A stretch of 64,000 bases of DNA from Hymenobacter elongatus (GTDB lineage: Bacteria; Bacteroidota; Bacteroidia; Cytophagales; Hymenobacteraceae): contig NZ_SRLD01000028.1 in NCBI RefSeq assembly GCF_004745955.1, positions 1-64,000 on the forward strand. Direction: 5' to 3'. This document shows positions 17,338-25,339 of the stretch, piece by piece. The first letter of the stretch is position 1. Each line of letters begins with the position of its first letter. The position numbers were made by a program, and so were the translations under genes. The notes under the pieces are model-generated. The model was not told where the DNA came from. It did no database searches and worked only from the letters and a program-made list of their open reading frames with translations.

Positions 17338-17676
17338 AGGTTAGAAAGAGGTAATTGGTCAGGAAGGGTAGGGGGGCAAATAGGAGAATTGCCTCGGACC
17401 TTCGTGCTACACACTAAGAAATGACAGCCTGTGAGCTCTGCTCCCAAAGAAGGAAATCAGTAAGGCGTCGCTACCTACAATAGACCTGACATCTTGTGGT
17501 GATGACAAGTAGTACAGACCCAAAAGCAAAATGCGGCCCGCCGAATCTAAAGGACCCAAGTACAGACTGCACTACTCACCACCTTGGATCGGCTGATGCC
17601 TGAAGAGCAGGGGTCGCTAAGGTGGCAAGCAGCGTGGTAGCGTGGTACAGGAAGCTTGTTGGCAGAGAGGGATGCT
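17338..17676. other. 339-base intergenic region, nothing identified
   Basis: Lies between the thioesterase start and the DUF721 stop, both on the minus strand. I see one small hairpin (CTTGT...ACAAG, about 17494-17510) but no gene, tRNA or strong promoter. It must hold the thioesterase promoter, which I cannot place. Confidence 0.4.
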
Positions 17677-17994
17677 CTACAGGAATACTACTTCCTTAAT
17701 CACCTGTTCACCGACCTCAGCGTTAATAAGGTCCAGTACTCGGGTTTTGGCCATCACCAATTCGTGCTTAAGCGGCGCCGAGCTGAGCCGGACAAATAGT
17801 TTGCCTTGGCTGATATATACCTCCTGCGTTTTCAACGCCACAGCCTTGCCCATGATTCGCTCCCAGCTCGAAACTACCATTGTTTCGTTGAGCTTGCCTT
17901 GTAAGCGGTACGCCTTCAGCAGGGCCGTAATTCCTTCCTTCAGGGTGAGGATATCGGCTTTACGGGAATTTTCGGGCGAGTTGTATTTTTTCAA
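17677..17994 (-). CDS. DUF721 (DciA-like) family protein
   Basis: 105 residues from the TTG at 17994, or 117 from the TTG at 18030; no ATG is available. I prefer 17994 because a 14-bp perfect hairpin (18015-18049) overlaps the longer start. The domain pattern is LTLKEGITALLKAYRLQGKL, VVSSWERIMGKAVALKTQEV, LFVRLSSAPLKHELVMAKTR, matching DUF721, whose members include DciA, the replicative helicase operator of many bacteria. It follows recF on the same strand, a pairing common near replication genes. Role in helicase loading is inferred from the family. Confidence 0.85.
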   Translation of the reverse strand: MKKYNSPENSRKADILTLKEGITALLKAYRLQGKLNETMVVSSWERIMGKAVALKTQEVYISQGKLFVRLSSAPLKHELVMAKTRVLDLINAEVGEQVIKEVVFL

Positions 17995-18014
17995 AACTGG
18001 AGTATAAACTACGC

Positions 18015-18049
18015 GCTGCCGAAAGGCCAATGCCAGGCCTTTCGGCAGC
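18015..18049 (-). terminator. 14-bp perfect inverted repeat between recF and DUF721
   Basis: GCTGCCGAAAGGCC (18015-18028) and GGCCTTTCGGCAGC (18036-18049) with a 7-base loop. It lies 37 bases after the recF stop on the minus strand. No T run follows, so it may be a processing or attenuation hairpin rather than a full terminator. Confidence 0.55.
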
Positions 18050-18085
18050 GGCTGTGCTGAGCAGTAAAGGTAGGCAGAAGCGCGG

Positions 18086-19195
18086 CTAGAGTGCCGTCAC
18101 GCGACCCTTTTCTACCCGAAACCGGCTGATCTGCTCCGAGAGATTGGCCAGCACTCTGTCGGTGCGCTCCAGGTGCGTATCGGTCAGGAAGACCTGGCCA
18201 AAGGTCTGATCGGCTACCAGCTGGAGCAGCCGGGTAATGCGCTTCTCGTCGAGTCGGTCAAAAATGTCATCCAACAGCAGGATCGGCTTGTGCTGTTTGC
18301 GGGTAGCAGCTATTTCAAACTGGGCCAGCTTAAGGGCAATGGCGTACGATTTCTGCTGGCCCTGCGAGCCATAGTTTTTAACTGACACGCCATTCATCAG
18401 AAATACGAAGTCGTCTTTGTGCGGTCCAACGGTGGTGCGCTGCAAGGCCAAGTCCTTGCGCTCGGCTGCGCGCAATAGCTGCCCGAAGTCGGCATCAGGG
18501 AGCTGGCTTTTGTAGTCCAGTGTCACGTCTTCGCGGCCATCGGCCAGCTGCTGGTAGTGGCGCTGAAAGATAGGAGTGAAGTCGGCCAGGAACTGCTGCC
18601 GAAGCTGCACCAGCTCCGAGCCCACCGGCGCGAGCTGCTCATCCAGCACCAGCAGGTAGTCGCGGTCGTAGCCCTGGCGGTCGGCGGCTTGCTTGAGCAG
18701 CGCGTTGCGCTGGCGGAGGATATGGTTGTAGGATATCAGAAGCTCCAAGTACTCATGATTGAGCTGCGAAATCAGGCTGTCAAAATAGCGCCGGCGCTCT
18801 TCGCTGCCCTGCCGAATCAGGTCGGTATCATAAGGAGAAATAAGCACGACGGGGAAGCGGCCGATGTGGTCGGAGATACGCTCGTAGGGCTGCTTGTTGT
18901 GCGTCACGGCTTTCTTCTGCCCGGCCCGCAGGCTACACTGAATCGTTTCGCGCGCATCATCGGGCGGCGTACAGAAGCGGCCTTTCACCACGAAGAACTC
19001 CTCCCCCTGTTTTATGCTTTGAGCGTCCGAAACGGTAAAGGCGCTTTTGGTCAGGGCCAGATAGTGAATGGCGTCGAGCAGGTTGGTCTTGCCGCTGCCA
19101 TTGTCGCCTACGAAGCAATTGATGTGTGGCGAGAGCTGCAGCGTCGCCTCATCGTAGTTTTTGAAGAACAGCAGGTGGAGGGTTTCAAGAATCAT
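18086..19195 (-). CDS. recF: DNA replication and repair protein RecF
   Basis: SMC-like ATPase that helps load RecA at gaps through RecFOR. 369 residues. Walker A GDNGSGKT at 30-37, the loop LISPYDTDLIRQGSEERRR, signature-type YGSQGQQKSYAIALKLAQ, and Walker B PILLLDDIFDRLDEKR, all expected for RecF. The start MILETLHLLFFKNYDEA matches the family. It is divergent from pdhA with about 66 bases between starts and followed by DUF721 on the same strand. The RecF/DUF721 pair often lies near dnaA/oriC in other bacteria; no dnaA or dnaN is present here. Confidence 0.96.
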   Translation of the reverse strand: MILETLHLLFFKNYDEATLQLSPHINCFVGDNGSGKTNLLDAIHYLALTKSAFTVSDAQSIKQGEEFFVVKGRFCTPPDDARETIQCSLRAGQKKAVTHNKQPYERISDHIGRFPVVLISPYDTDLIRQGSEERRRYFDSLISQLNHEYLELLISYNHILRQRNALLKQAADRQGYDRDYLLVLDEQLAPVGSELVQLRQQFLADFTPIFQRHYQQLADGREDVTLDYKSQLPDADFGQLLRAAERKDLALQRTTVGPHKDDFVFLMNGVSVKNYGSQGQQKSYAIALKLAQFEIAATRKQHKPILLLDDIFDRLDEKRITRLLQLVADQTFGQVFLTDTHLERTDRVLANLSEQISRFRVEKGRVTAL

Positions 19196-19261
19196 TCGGG
19201 GTTCGGAATTGCAATCCTTTTACGTACTTTCGCATCCCAAACGCGAACAACCGAGAGTACG

Positions 19262-20434
19262 ATGGCGGAGACGAAAGTAAAGGCTACCCCAAGCGCTTCC
19301 AATTCGGCGAAAAAATCGTCGGCCCCGAAGGCTACCCCTGCAGCGGATATTGCCACCAAAACGGTGAAGCAACCCGACCCGGTATTGCCTCCCGCAAACG
19401 ACGCACCCCCGGAAGAAACTACTCCCCAGGCTTCGCCGTCAACCGAGCCACAGTTCCCGAAAGAGACCTACTTGCGCTGGTACGAGCAAATGCAGCTCAT
19501 GCGCAAGTTTGAGGATAAAGCTGGTCAGCTCTACGGCCAACAGAAGATTAAGGGTTTCTGTCACCTTTATATTGGGCAGGAAGCGTGCGTAGCCGGTGCC
19601 GTGTCGGCCCTGACTAAGGACGATAAATGGATTACGGCCTACCGCGACCATGCGCACCCGTTGGCGCTGGGCACGTCTCCCAATGCCATCATGGCTGAGC
19701 TATTTGCCAAGGCTACCGGTTGCTCGAAAGGCAAGGGTGGCTCTATGCACATGTTCGACAAGGCGGTAAACTTCGTTGGAGGCCACGGCATCGTAGGTGC
19801 CCAGGTGCCCATGGGGGCCGGCATTGCCTTCGCTGAGAAGTATAACAAGACCGGCAACCTCTGCATCTGCTACATGGGTGATGGGGCCGTCCGGCAGGGT
19901 GCTTTGCACGAAGCTTTCAACATGGCTATGCTATGGAAGCTGCCCGTCATTTTCGTCGTCGAAAACAACGGCTATGCCATGGGCACTTCGGTGCAGCGCA
20001 CATCCAACGTTACGGAGCTGCACCACATTGGCCGGGGCTACGACATGCCGTCGGAGCCTGTGAACGGGATGATTGTGGAGGATATTCACAATGCCGTAGC
20101 GCGGGCCGCTGAGCGAGCCCGGGCCGGAGAAGGACCAACGTTCCTGGAGTTCAAAACTTACCGTTATAAAGGCCACTCCATGAGTGACCCCGCCAAGTAC
20201 CGGACCAAGGAAGAACTGGAGGACTACCGTTCGCGCGACGCCATCGAATCAGTACGCGACACTATCCTGACCCACAACATGGCGACGGAGGAAGAGTTGA
20301 GCGTTATTGATGAGAAGATAAAAGCGCAGGTAAATGAGTCGGTTGAGTTTGCCGAAAACTCGCCTTACCCAACCGCTGACGAGCTGTACAAAGACGTCTA
20401 CGTGCAGCAGGATTATCCTTACATCCGCGACTAA
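19262..20434 (+). CDS. pdhA: Pyruvate dehydrogenase E1 component, alpha subunit
   Basis: Thiamine-diphosphate subunit of the pyruvate dehydrogenase complex. 390 residues from the ATG at 19262; the in-frame extension to 18557 runs through recF and is rejected. The first 65 residues are a lysine/alanine/proline-rich disordered extension (KKSSAPKATPAAD). The core shows YRDHAHPLALG, GKGGSMHMFD, the TPP-binding motif GDGAVRQGALHEAF...ENNGYAMGT, and YRYKGHSMSDPAKYR. E1 beta is not adjacent. A degenerate promoter (TTC 19202-19204, 20 bases, TACTTTCG 19225-19232) lies just upstream. The TPR gene at 20489 may be cotranscribed. Confidence 0.95.
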   Translation: MAETKVKATPSASNSAKKSSAPKATPAADIATKTVKQPDPVLPPANDAPPEETTPQASPSTEPQFPKETYLRWYEQMQLMRKFEDKAGQLYGQQKIKGFCHLYIGQEACVAGAVSALTKDDKWITAYRDHAHPLALGTSPNAIMAELFAKATGCSKGKGGSMHMFDKAVNFVGGHGIVGAQVPMGAGIAFAEKYNKTGNLCICYMGDGAVRQGALHEAFNMAMLWKLPVIFVVENNGYAMGTSVQRTSNVTELHHIGRGYDMPSEPVNGMIVEDIHNAVARAAERARAGEGPTFLEFKTYRYKGHSMSDPAKYRTKEELEDYRSRDAIESVRDTILTHNMATEEELSVIDEKIKAQVNESVEFAENSPYPTADELYKDVYVQQDYPYIRD

Positions 20435-20488
20435 CTACCACGCGGAGTTTTACCCGGCTGTCCGGCCGCCCTTTTTGAAAGCCCAGTA

Positions 20489-21265
20489 ATGTCTAAGATT
20501 CCCTACACGCGCAATAGCCCGCAGAACCGTCCGCAGCAGTCTCAGGTCCCGGCCGACCCTAACCAGCCTGTCGAAGGCGAGTTGGTGCCCGAACACCCTT
20601 TGCTGGAAGACCCGGATGCCCTGGCTGCCCGCCTTGCTAACTCGGAGGACTTCCTGCGCCGCAACAAGAGCGTGCTGCTCGGTTTGCTGACGCTGGTGGT
20701 ACTGGCGGTAGTTGGCGCGTTTGGCTACTATACCTGGCGCTCCTCCCAAGACCAGAAGGCTCAGGCTGCCATGTTTCAGGCTGTGAACTATTGGGAAGCC
20801 GACTCGCTGAACAAGGCAATGAAAGGCGACGGCCAGTACGATGGTCTGGAAGCAGTAGCTTCGGAGTACGGTGGCACGAAAGCAGGCAACCTGGCCAACT
20901 TCTACGCCGGTGTGGCTGCCCTGAAACAGGGTAAGTTTCAAGCGGCTATTGACTATCTGGAAGACTTCAGCTCCGATGACCTGCTGGTGCAAGCCCGGGC
21001 CTATGCGTTGCTGGGTGATGCCAACATGGAACTGAATAAGTACAAGGAAGCGGCCGACCTGTATAGCAAGGCTGGTAGCTACAATGCCAACGAGTTTTTC
21101 ACCCCCGGCTACCTTATGAAGGAAGCCACGGCCCGCGAAATGCTCAAGGACTACGACGGTGCCATTAAGGCCTACGACAAAATCCTGACTGATTACCAAA
21201 ATGCCCAGGAGGTAAGCGAGGCCAAGCAGCTCAAGTCGCGGGCCGAAGCCATGACCAGCAAATAG
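20489..21265 (+). CDS. Membrane-anchored TPR protein (YfgM-like)
   Basis: 258 residues. A cytoplasmic N-terminal tail (about 60 residues, proline-rich) is followed by one membrane helix (LLGLLTLVVLAVVGAFGYYTW) and TPR-like helical repeats such as AGVAALKQGKFQAAIDYLED and YALLGDANMELNKYKEAADL. The architecture resembles YfgM, a periplasmic chaperone-network component, but the sequence alone only supports a membrane-anchored TPR protein. It follows pdhA after 54 bases without a clear terminator and precedes ribH. Conserved next to ribH in Bacteroidota by my recollection. Confidence 0.82.
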   Translation: MSKIPYTRNSPQNRPQQSQVPADPNQPVEGELVPEHPLLEDPDALAARLANSEDFLRRNKSVLLGLLTLVVLAVVGAFGYYTWRSSQDQKAQAAMFQAVNYWEADSLNKAMKGDGQYDGLEAVASEYGGTKAGNLANFYAGVAALKQGKFQAAIDYLEDFSSDDLLVQARAYALLGDANMELNKYKEAADLYSKAGSYNANEFFTPGYLMKEATAREMLKDYDGAIKAYDKILTDYQNAQEVSEAKQLKSRAEAMTSK

Positions 21266-21284
21266 CAGAGCATCCCGACCAACT

Positions 21285-21325
21285 AAGGCTGCGCTTTTCC
21301 GCAAGGGAGGCGCAGCTTTGTTTTT
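21285..21325 (+). terminator. Possible terminator before ribH
   Basis: The arms AAGGCTGCGC and GCGCAGCTTT are followed by GTTTTT. The loop is 15 bases, so strength is modest. Confidence 0.5.
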
Positions 21326-21358
21326 AGACTACACCGTTCCAACCTAACGAAGCCCAGT

Positions 21359-21835
21359 ATGGCTACTGCACTCAAAAATCTAAGCGACTACACCGCCGCC
21401 ACTTTCGTCGATATCTCCGAGAAGCGCTTTGGGCTGGTTGTAGCCGAGTGGAACCGCGAAATAACGGATGTTCTTAGCCAGGGAGCCTACGACACACTGC
21501 TGAAGCACGGAGCCAAGGAAGAGAACATCTACCGCAACACCGTGCCGGGCAGCTTCGAGCTTACCCTGGGGGCGCAGTTTCTGGCCCAGCACGAAGAAAT
21601 TGACGCGGTAATTTGCCTGGGTGTCGTTATCAGAGGCGATACGAAGCACGACGACTACATCAACCATGCGGTAGCGCATGGGCTGACCAACGTCGGGCTG
21701 AAGTTCAACAAACCCGTTATTTTCGGGTTGGTGACCACCAATACTCTGGAACAAGCGCTGGATCGGGCCGGTGGGAAGCATGGCAACAAGGGTGTAGAGG
21801 CTGCTGCTGCCGCCATTCACATGCTGGGCTTTTAA
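21359..21835 (+). CDS. ribH: 6,7-dimethyl-8-ribityllumazine synthase
   Basis: Penultimate enzyme of riboflavin synthesis; condenses the ribityl-aminouracil intermediate with dihydroxybutanone phosphate, usually as a capsid-like assembly. 158 residues with the family motifs FGLVVAEWNREIT, VPGSFELTLGAQFLA, CLGVVIRGDTKHDDYI (substrate loop and catalytic His nearby) and PVIFGLVTTNTLEQALDR. Other rib genes are not in the window. Preceded by a possible terminator, so it may have its own promoter. Confidence 0.97.
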   Translation: MATALKNLSDYTAATFVDISEKRFGLVVAEWNREITDVLSQGAYDTLLKHGAKEENIYRNTVPGSFELTLGAQFLAQHEEIDAVICLGVVIRGDTKHDDYINHAVAHGLTNVGLKFNKPVIFGLVTTNTLEQALDRAGGKHGNKGVEAAAAAIHMLGF

Positions 21836-21902
21836 AAGCGTAAATTGGTAGCCAGGGCCCGTTTAAGAATAGCCGTTGCAGTCTGAGTATCGGACAAAAG
21901 CG

Positions 21903-21910
21903 TAGCTTTG
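21903..21910 (+). promoter_or_regulatory. -7 box TAGCTTTG in the ribH-TraR gap
   Basis: Exact match to TAnnTTTG, with TTG at 21876-21878 (24-base spacer, slightly long). It would give a leader of about 165 bases before the TraR/DksA ATG at 22082. That leader includes a 13-codon frame (21957-21998, starting MGQLGKL). Confidence 0.5.
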
Positions 21911-22081
21911 CGGCCAAATACCGTGGGACAACGCCAAAACCGGAAACCCAATCTCTATGGGGCAGCTCGGCAAACTTATTCATGAGGTCTGCTGTTGAGA
22001 TGCCAAATATGCCGGGATTTTGCTAAGACCTTGCTTGGTAAGAACTTAATAATCAATTTATTAACCTCTCCCTGAAACCCC

Positions 22082-22465
22082 ATGAGTGAAGAAAACCTAC
22101 GCTATTCCAGGGAAGAACTGGCTGAGTTTGCGGAGATCATCCAGGACAAACTCAATGCCGCCCGCAAGGAAGTAGCATTCATCAAAGAAACCTTGAGTCG
22201 ACGCAACGATTCGGGTACCGACAACACCGCTTCCTCCGCCAAAGTGCTGGAAGATGGGGCTGACACCGCTGAAAAGGAAAGCATGAACCAGCTAGCCTCC
22301 CGGCAGATGAAGTTCATTCAGCAGCTCGAAAACGCCTTGGTCCGCATCAAAACCGGAACCTATGGTGTGTGCATCGGCACGGGCAAGCTGATTCCGAAGG
22401 AGCGGCTGCGAGCTGTGCCGCATACGCAACATTCTATTGAGGCCAAAATGGCCCGGCGCGACTAA
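22082..22465 (+). CDS. TraR/DksA family protein lacking the full zinc finger
   Basis: 127 residues. A helical N-terminal half (EEL...EIIQDKLNAARKEVAF) is followed by the conserved DksA-type segment KTGTYGVCIGTGKLIPKERL ahead of RAVPHTQHSIE. Only one of the four zinc-ligand cysteines of classical DksA remains (C in GVC); the second pair is replaced by HTQHSIE. This cysteine-poor form is common in Bacteroidota. It may still bind RNA polymerase through the secondary channel, but ppGpp synergy cannot be assumed. Located between ribH and a pseudouridine synthase gene. Confidence 0.88.
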   Translation: MSEENLRYSREELAEFAEIIQDKLNAARKEVAFIKETLSRRNDSGTDNTASSAKVLEDGADTAEKESMNQLASRQMKFIQQLENALVRIKTGTYGVCIGTGKLIPKERLRAVPHTQHSIEAKMARRD

Positions 22466-22633
22466 CCCCGTTCCGTATCTACATCCTTGCCCGGACTTTC
22501 GGCAGGCGACCTTCACGGGCCGCGCCGCTGGTCCGGGCACTGTTTTCCGGGCTACTTCGTTAGCTCACTGATTTTTCCTCCGATTTTATTTTCATTTCGT
22601 ACCGTAGCGATACGGCACTTATACCTTGCAACC

Positions 22634-24478
22634 ATGGGCAAGAAACACAACGAAGACAGTTCCGCCCGGCGCGGCCGCCCCGGCGACCGGCCAACCGGTA
22701 ATTTTGGCAACAGCGGTGGTCCGCGCAAGTTCTCGGCCCGCCCCGGCGAAGGCGGCTACGGTAGTGGCAGCCGCTCCGGCAACGACGCTGGCGGCCGCGA
22801 CTCCTCCTCCCGTCCCTCCGCCGACCGTTCCACGAGCCGTCCTGGCTCCGGTTTCGGTGGCAACAAGCGCTTTGGCGGCAGCGAAGGCGGCCCTAAGAAG
22901 TTTGGTGGTGCTCCCGGCAGCTTTGGCCGGGGCGAGGCTTCCGGCAATCGGGGCGGTTTTGGTGGGCCACGCCGCGAGGGTGGCGACGACCGCCGCTCCT
23001 TTGGTCGGGACAATGACCGCAACGCCCCTCGCCGGTACGACGACCGCAACGAGGAGCGGCGCGACGAGCGCCCCGCCCGTCCGTACGAACCCAAAGCCAA
23101 CTGGCCTGGCCAGCCGTACCGGCAGGAAGGCAAGCCCGCCGTACCGCGCGGCGGTTCGGGCGAGCGGAACCGAAAGTTTAATAAGGTCAGCCCGTTTGAG
23201 CAGCCGAAACCCATTGTGCCAGTGCCACCGGTAGCTTTCCAGCCGGAAGAGCGCGATGCTGATACGGGACCAAACCGGGCTGTTCGTCCGGCGCGTCCCT
23301 TCGATTTCCGGTCGGTGCCCGAAGGCTTCAATCGTGAAGAGCCTACGCCGGAGCGTCGGGACACGGGCTTCTCGCGCGACCGGGATGAGCGCCGCAGTGC
23401 GCCGGACCGCCGCGACAGTGGCGTTGACCGCCCTGAGCGCCGTGGAACTCCAGACCGCCGCGAAAGCAGCGCTGGTAACCGCAGCTTTGGGGAACGACCT
23501 AATTTTGCGAATAAGCCTTACGGTGACAAAGGCGCTTTCCGGAAGGACGACAAGCCACGCGGCGCTTTTGGCGACAAACCCTACGGCGATAAGCGTGAGG
23601 CGCGGCCCTACGGCGAGCGTTCGGAGAAGCCAGCTCCCTCCAACCGGGCCGATAAGCCGAAGCGGGGAGAAATAGCAGGTGAAGCGCCCGACTACAACAG
23701 CCTGCGGCATTACGAAGAAGACAAAAACCGGGGCAACAAGCGGCGGCGCGTTGAGGAAGAGGCTAGCGCCGATACCACGCGTCTGAACCGCTACATTGCC
23801 AACGCGGGTATTTGCTCACGTCGGGAAGCCGACTCGCTGATTGCCGCCGGTGAAATAAAGGTGAATGGCCAGGTAGTAACCGAAATGGGCTACCAGGTGC
23901 AGCCCACCGATACCGTGCAATACGGCAAGACCAACTTGAAGCGGGAGAAGCATGTGTACGTGCTGCTCAACAAGCCCAAAGACTTCCTGACGACGACAGA
24001 TGACCCCGAAGGCCGCCGGACGGTGATGGAGCTGGTGGCTACCGCGTCGAAAGAGCGGATTTTTCCGGTGGGCCGCCTCGACCGCAACACCACGGGCCTG
24101 CTGCTCTTTACCAACGATGGAGAAGTAGCCCAGAAACTGTCGCACCCTTCGCATAAAAACAAGAAAATCTACCAAGTCGAGCTGAGCCAGCCGCTGACGG
24201 AAGAGCACCTTCGGCAGATTGCCGAAGGCGTAGAGCTGGAAGATGGCAAAGCAGATGTGGACGACGTGGCCGTAGTAGCCGGTAATGCCCACTTCGTAGG
24301 AATCGAGCTGCACTTGGGGCGCAACCGCATCGTGCGGCGCATCTTCGAGCATCTGGGCTATGAGGTTGTGACGCTGGACCGGGTACAGTACGCGGGGCTC
24401 ACCAAAAAAGACCTGCCCCGCGGCAAATGGCGCTTCCTGAGCGAAAAGGAAGTAATTCGCCTGAAGTATTTCCTTTAA
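22634..24478 (+). CDS. Pseudouridine synthase (RsuA/RluB family) with a long RG-rich N-terminal region
   Basis: 614 residues. Residues 1 to about 375 are low complexity, rich in Arg, Gly, Asp and Ser, with repeats of the type RRDSGVDRPERRGTPDRR and KPYGDK; this is probably a disordered RNA-binding region. An S4 domain begins near residue 380 (TRLNRYIANAGICSRREAD), then the catalytic domain with LNKPKDFLTTTDDPEGR and GRLDRNTTGLLLFTNDGE, whose Asp (about 482) is the nucleophile. The target is probably 23S rRNA (RluB-like) but could be 16S. The ATG at 22634 follows a -7-like TACCTTG (22622-22628). E. coli RluB is about 290 residues, so the extension more than doubles it. Confidence 0.92.
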   Translation: MGKKHNEDSSARRGRPGDRPTGNFGNSGGPRKFSARPGEGGYGSGSRSGNDAGGRDSSSRPSADRSTSRPGSGFGGNKRFGGSEGGPKKFGGAPGSFGRGEASGNRGGFGGPRREGGDDRRSFGRDNDRNAPRRYDDRNEERRDERPARPYEPKANWPGQPYRQEGKPAVPRGGSGERNRKFNKVSPFEQPKPIVPVPPVAFQPEERDADTGPNRAVRPARPFDFRSVPEGFNREEPTPERRDTGFSRDRDERRSAPDRRDSGVDRPERRGTPDRRESSAGNRSFGERPNFANKPYGDKGAFRKDDKPRGAFGDKPYGDKREARPYGERSEKPAPSNRADKPKRGEIAGEAPDYNSLRHYEEDKNRGNKRRRVEEEASADTTRLNRYIANAGICSRREADSLIAAGEIKVNGQVVTEMGYQVQPTDTVQYGKTNLKREKHVYVLLNKPKDFLTTTDDPEGRRTVMELVATASKERIFPVGRLDRNTTGLLLFTNDGEVAQKLSHPSHKNKKIYQVELSQPLTEEHLRQIAEGVELEDGKADVDDVAVVAGNAHFVGIELHLGRNRIVRRIFEHLGYEVVTLDRVQYAGLTKKDLPRGKWRFLSEKEVIRLKYFL

Positions 24479-24490
24479 GAAGCAACCTAC

Positions 24491-24527
24491 GGGCTGGCTG
24501 TTGACTCATACAGCCAGCCTGTTTGGC
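24491..24527 (+). terminator. Hairpin after the pseudouridine synthase gene
   Basis: GGCTGGCTGT (24492-24501) pairs perfectly with ACAGCCAGCC (24510-24519), followed by TGTTTGG. The T run is short. Confidence 0.6.
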
Positions 24528-24595
24528 TTCGTGCCGCTACCAGTGGCAGTGAAAGCCTGCTGGCCCAAGCACGCAGAACTCTCCTGACCCACTCC

Positions 24596-25339
24596 ATGCG
24601 GACGCTGGCCCTCGACATTGGTAACACCGCCGTGAAATATGGCTGCTTCGAAGGCGACCTGCTCTTTGAAACGGCTGTGGTCGACTCGGTGGCTGCTGTG
24701 CCTGAGCTACTGGAGAAGCTCCAGCCCGCCCATGTCATCGTAAGCTCCGTCGCGGAGGATACAACGGCAGTGGTGGCGCAGTGGCAAAGCCAGGTGAGTG
24801 GACGGGTGTTGGCGTTTCAGCCGGCGACTACCAAGCTGCCTATTGAAAATGCGTATGCTACGCCGCACACGCTCGGGGCCGACCGGCTGGCCGCCGCCGT
24901 GGGGGCGGCCTGGTTCTGGCCCGGTCACGATACGCTTATCATTGACGCGGGCACCGCCATTAAGTGCGACTGGGTAGAGCAGGGGCGTACGTTCAGGGGC
25001 GGGAGTATTGCGCCGGGCCTGCGGATGCGTTTTGAGGCCTTGCACACGTTTACCGGCCGTTTGCCGTTGGTAGCGATGCCCGCCGAAACCGCTGCGCCAG
25101 TGCCCTTAACCGGCGACGATACGCAGGCCGCTATTCGTAGTGGCGTGCTAAATGGGGCCGTGGCCGAGGTGAACGGAATAATTGAAGCCTACCGGGCTCA
25201 AAAGCAAGATCTGCAGATCGTATTGGCCGGGGGCGACGCCGGCTTTTTTCAACCACGGCTGAAAGGCCGTATCTTTGTCATTCCGGAGCTTGTGCTCATC
25301 GGACTTCACCGAATATTGGTGCATAATGTTGAAAACTAA
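24596..25339 (+). CDS. coaX: Type III pantothenate kinase
   Basis: First committed step of CoA synthesis, ATP-dependent phosphorylation of pantothenate, by an ASKHA-fold kinase. 247 residues with LALDIGNTAVKYG (phosphate-1 motif), PHTLGADRLAAAVGAAW, IIDAGTAIKCDWV and GGSIAPGLRMR. The window also encodes panC and panD, so pantothenate supply and use are both represented. The stop overlaps the next gene by 14 bases, indicating translational coupling with the outer-membrane protein and lptC. Confidence 0.95.
   Translation: MRTLALDIGNTAVKYGCFEGDLLFETAVVDSVAAVPELLEKLQPAHVIVSSVAEDTTAVVAQWQSQVSGRVLAFQPATTKLPIENAYATPHTLGADRLAAAVGAAWFWPGHDTLIIDAGTAIKCDWVEQGRTFRGGSIAPGLRMRFEALHTFTGRLPLVAMPAETAAPVPLTGDDTQAAIRSGVLNGAVAEVNGIIEAYRAQKQDLQIVLAGGDAGFFQPRLKGRIFVIPELVLIGLHRILVHNVEN

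Noticed and set aside
17677-19195. Replication origin next to recF, DUF721 and parS
   Set aside because: No dnaA, dnaN or gyrB and I noticed no cluster of TTATNCACA boxes. Proximity to the origin is possible, but an origin here is not supported.
18557-19261. 235-residue in-frame extension of pdhA
   Set aside because: It runs antisense through recF. A promoter-like TACTTTCG and the natural ATG at 19262 give the family-like start.
22619-23710. 363-residue frame antisense to the RG-rich region
   Set aside because: The low-complexity coding strand produces open antisense frames; the product is Ala/Val/Arg repetitive.
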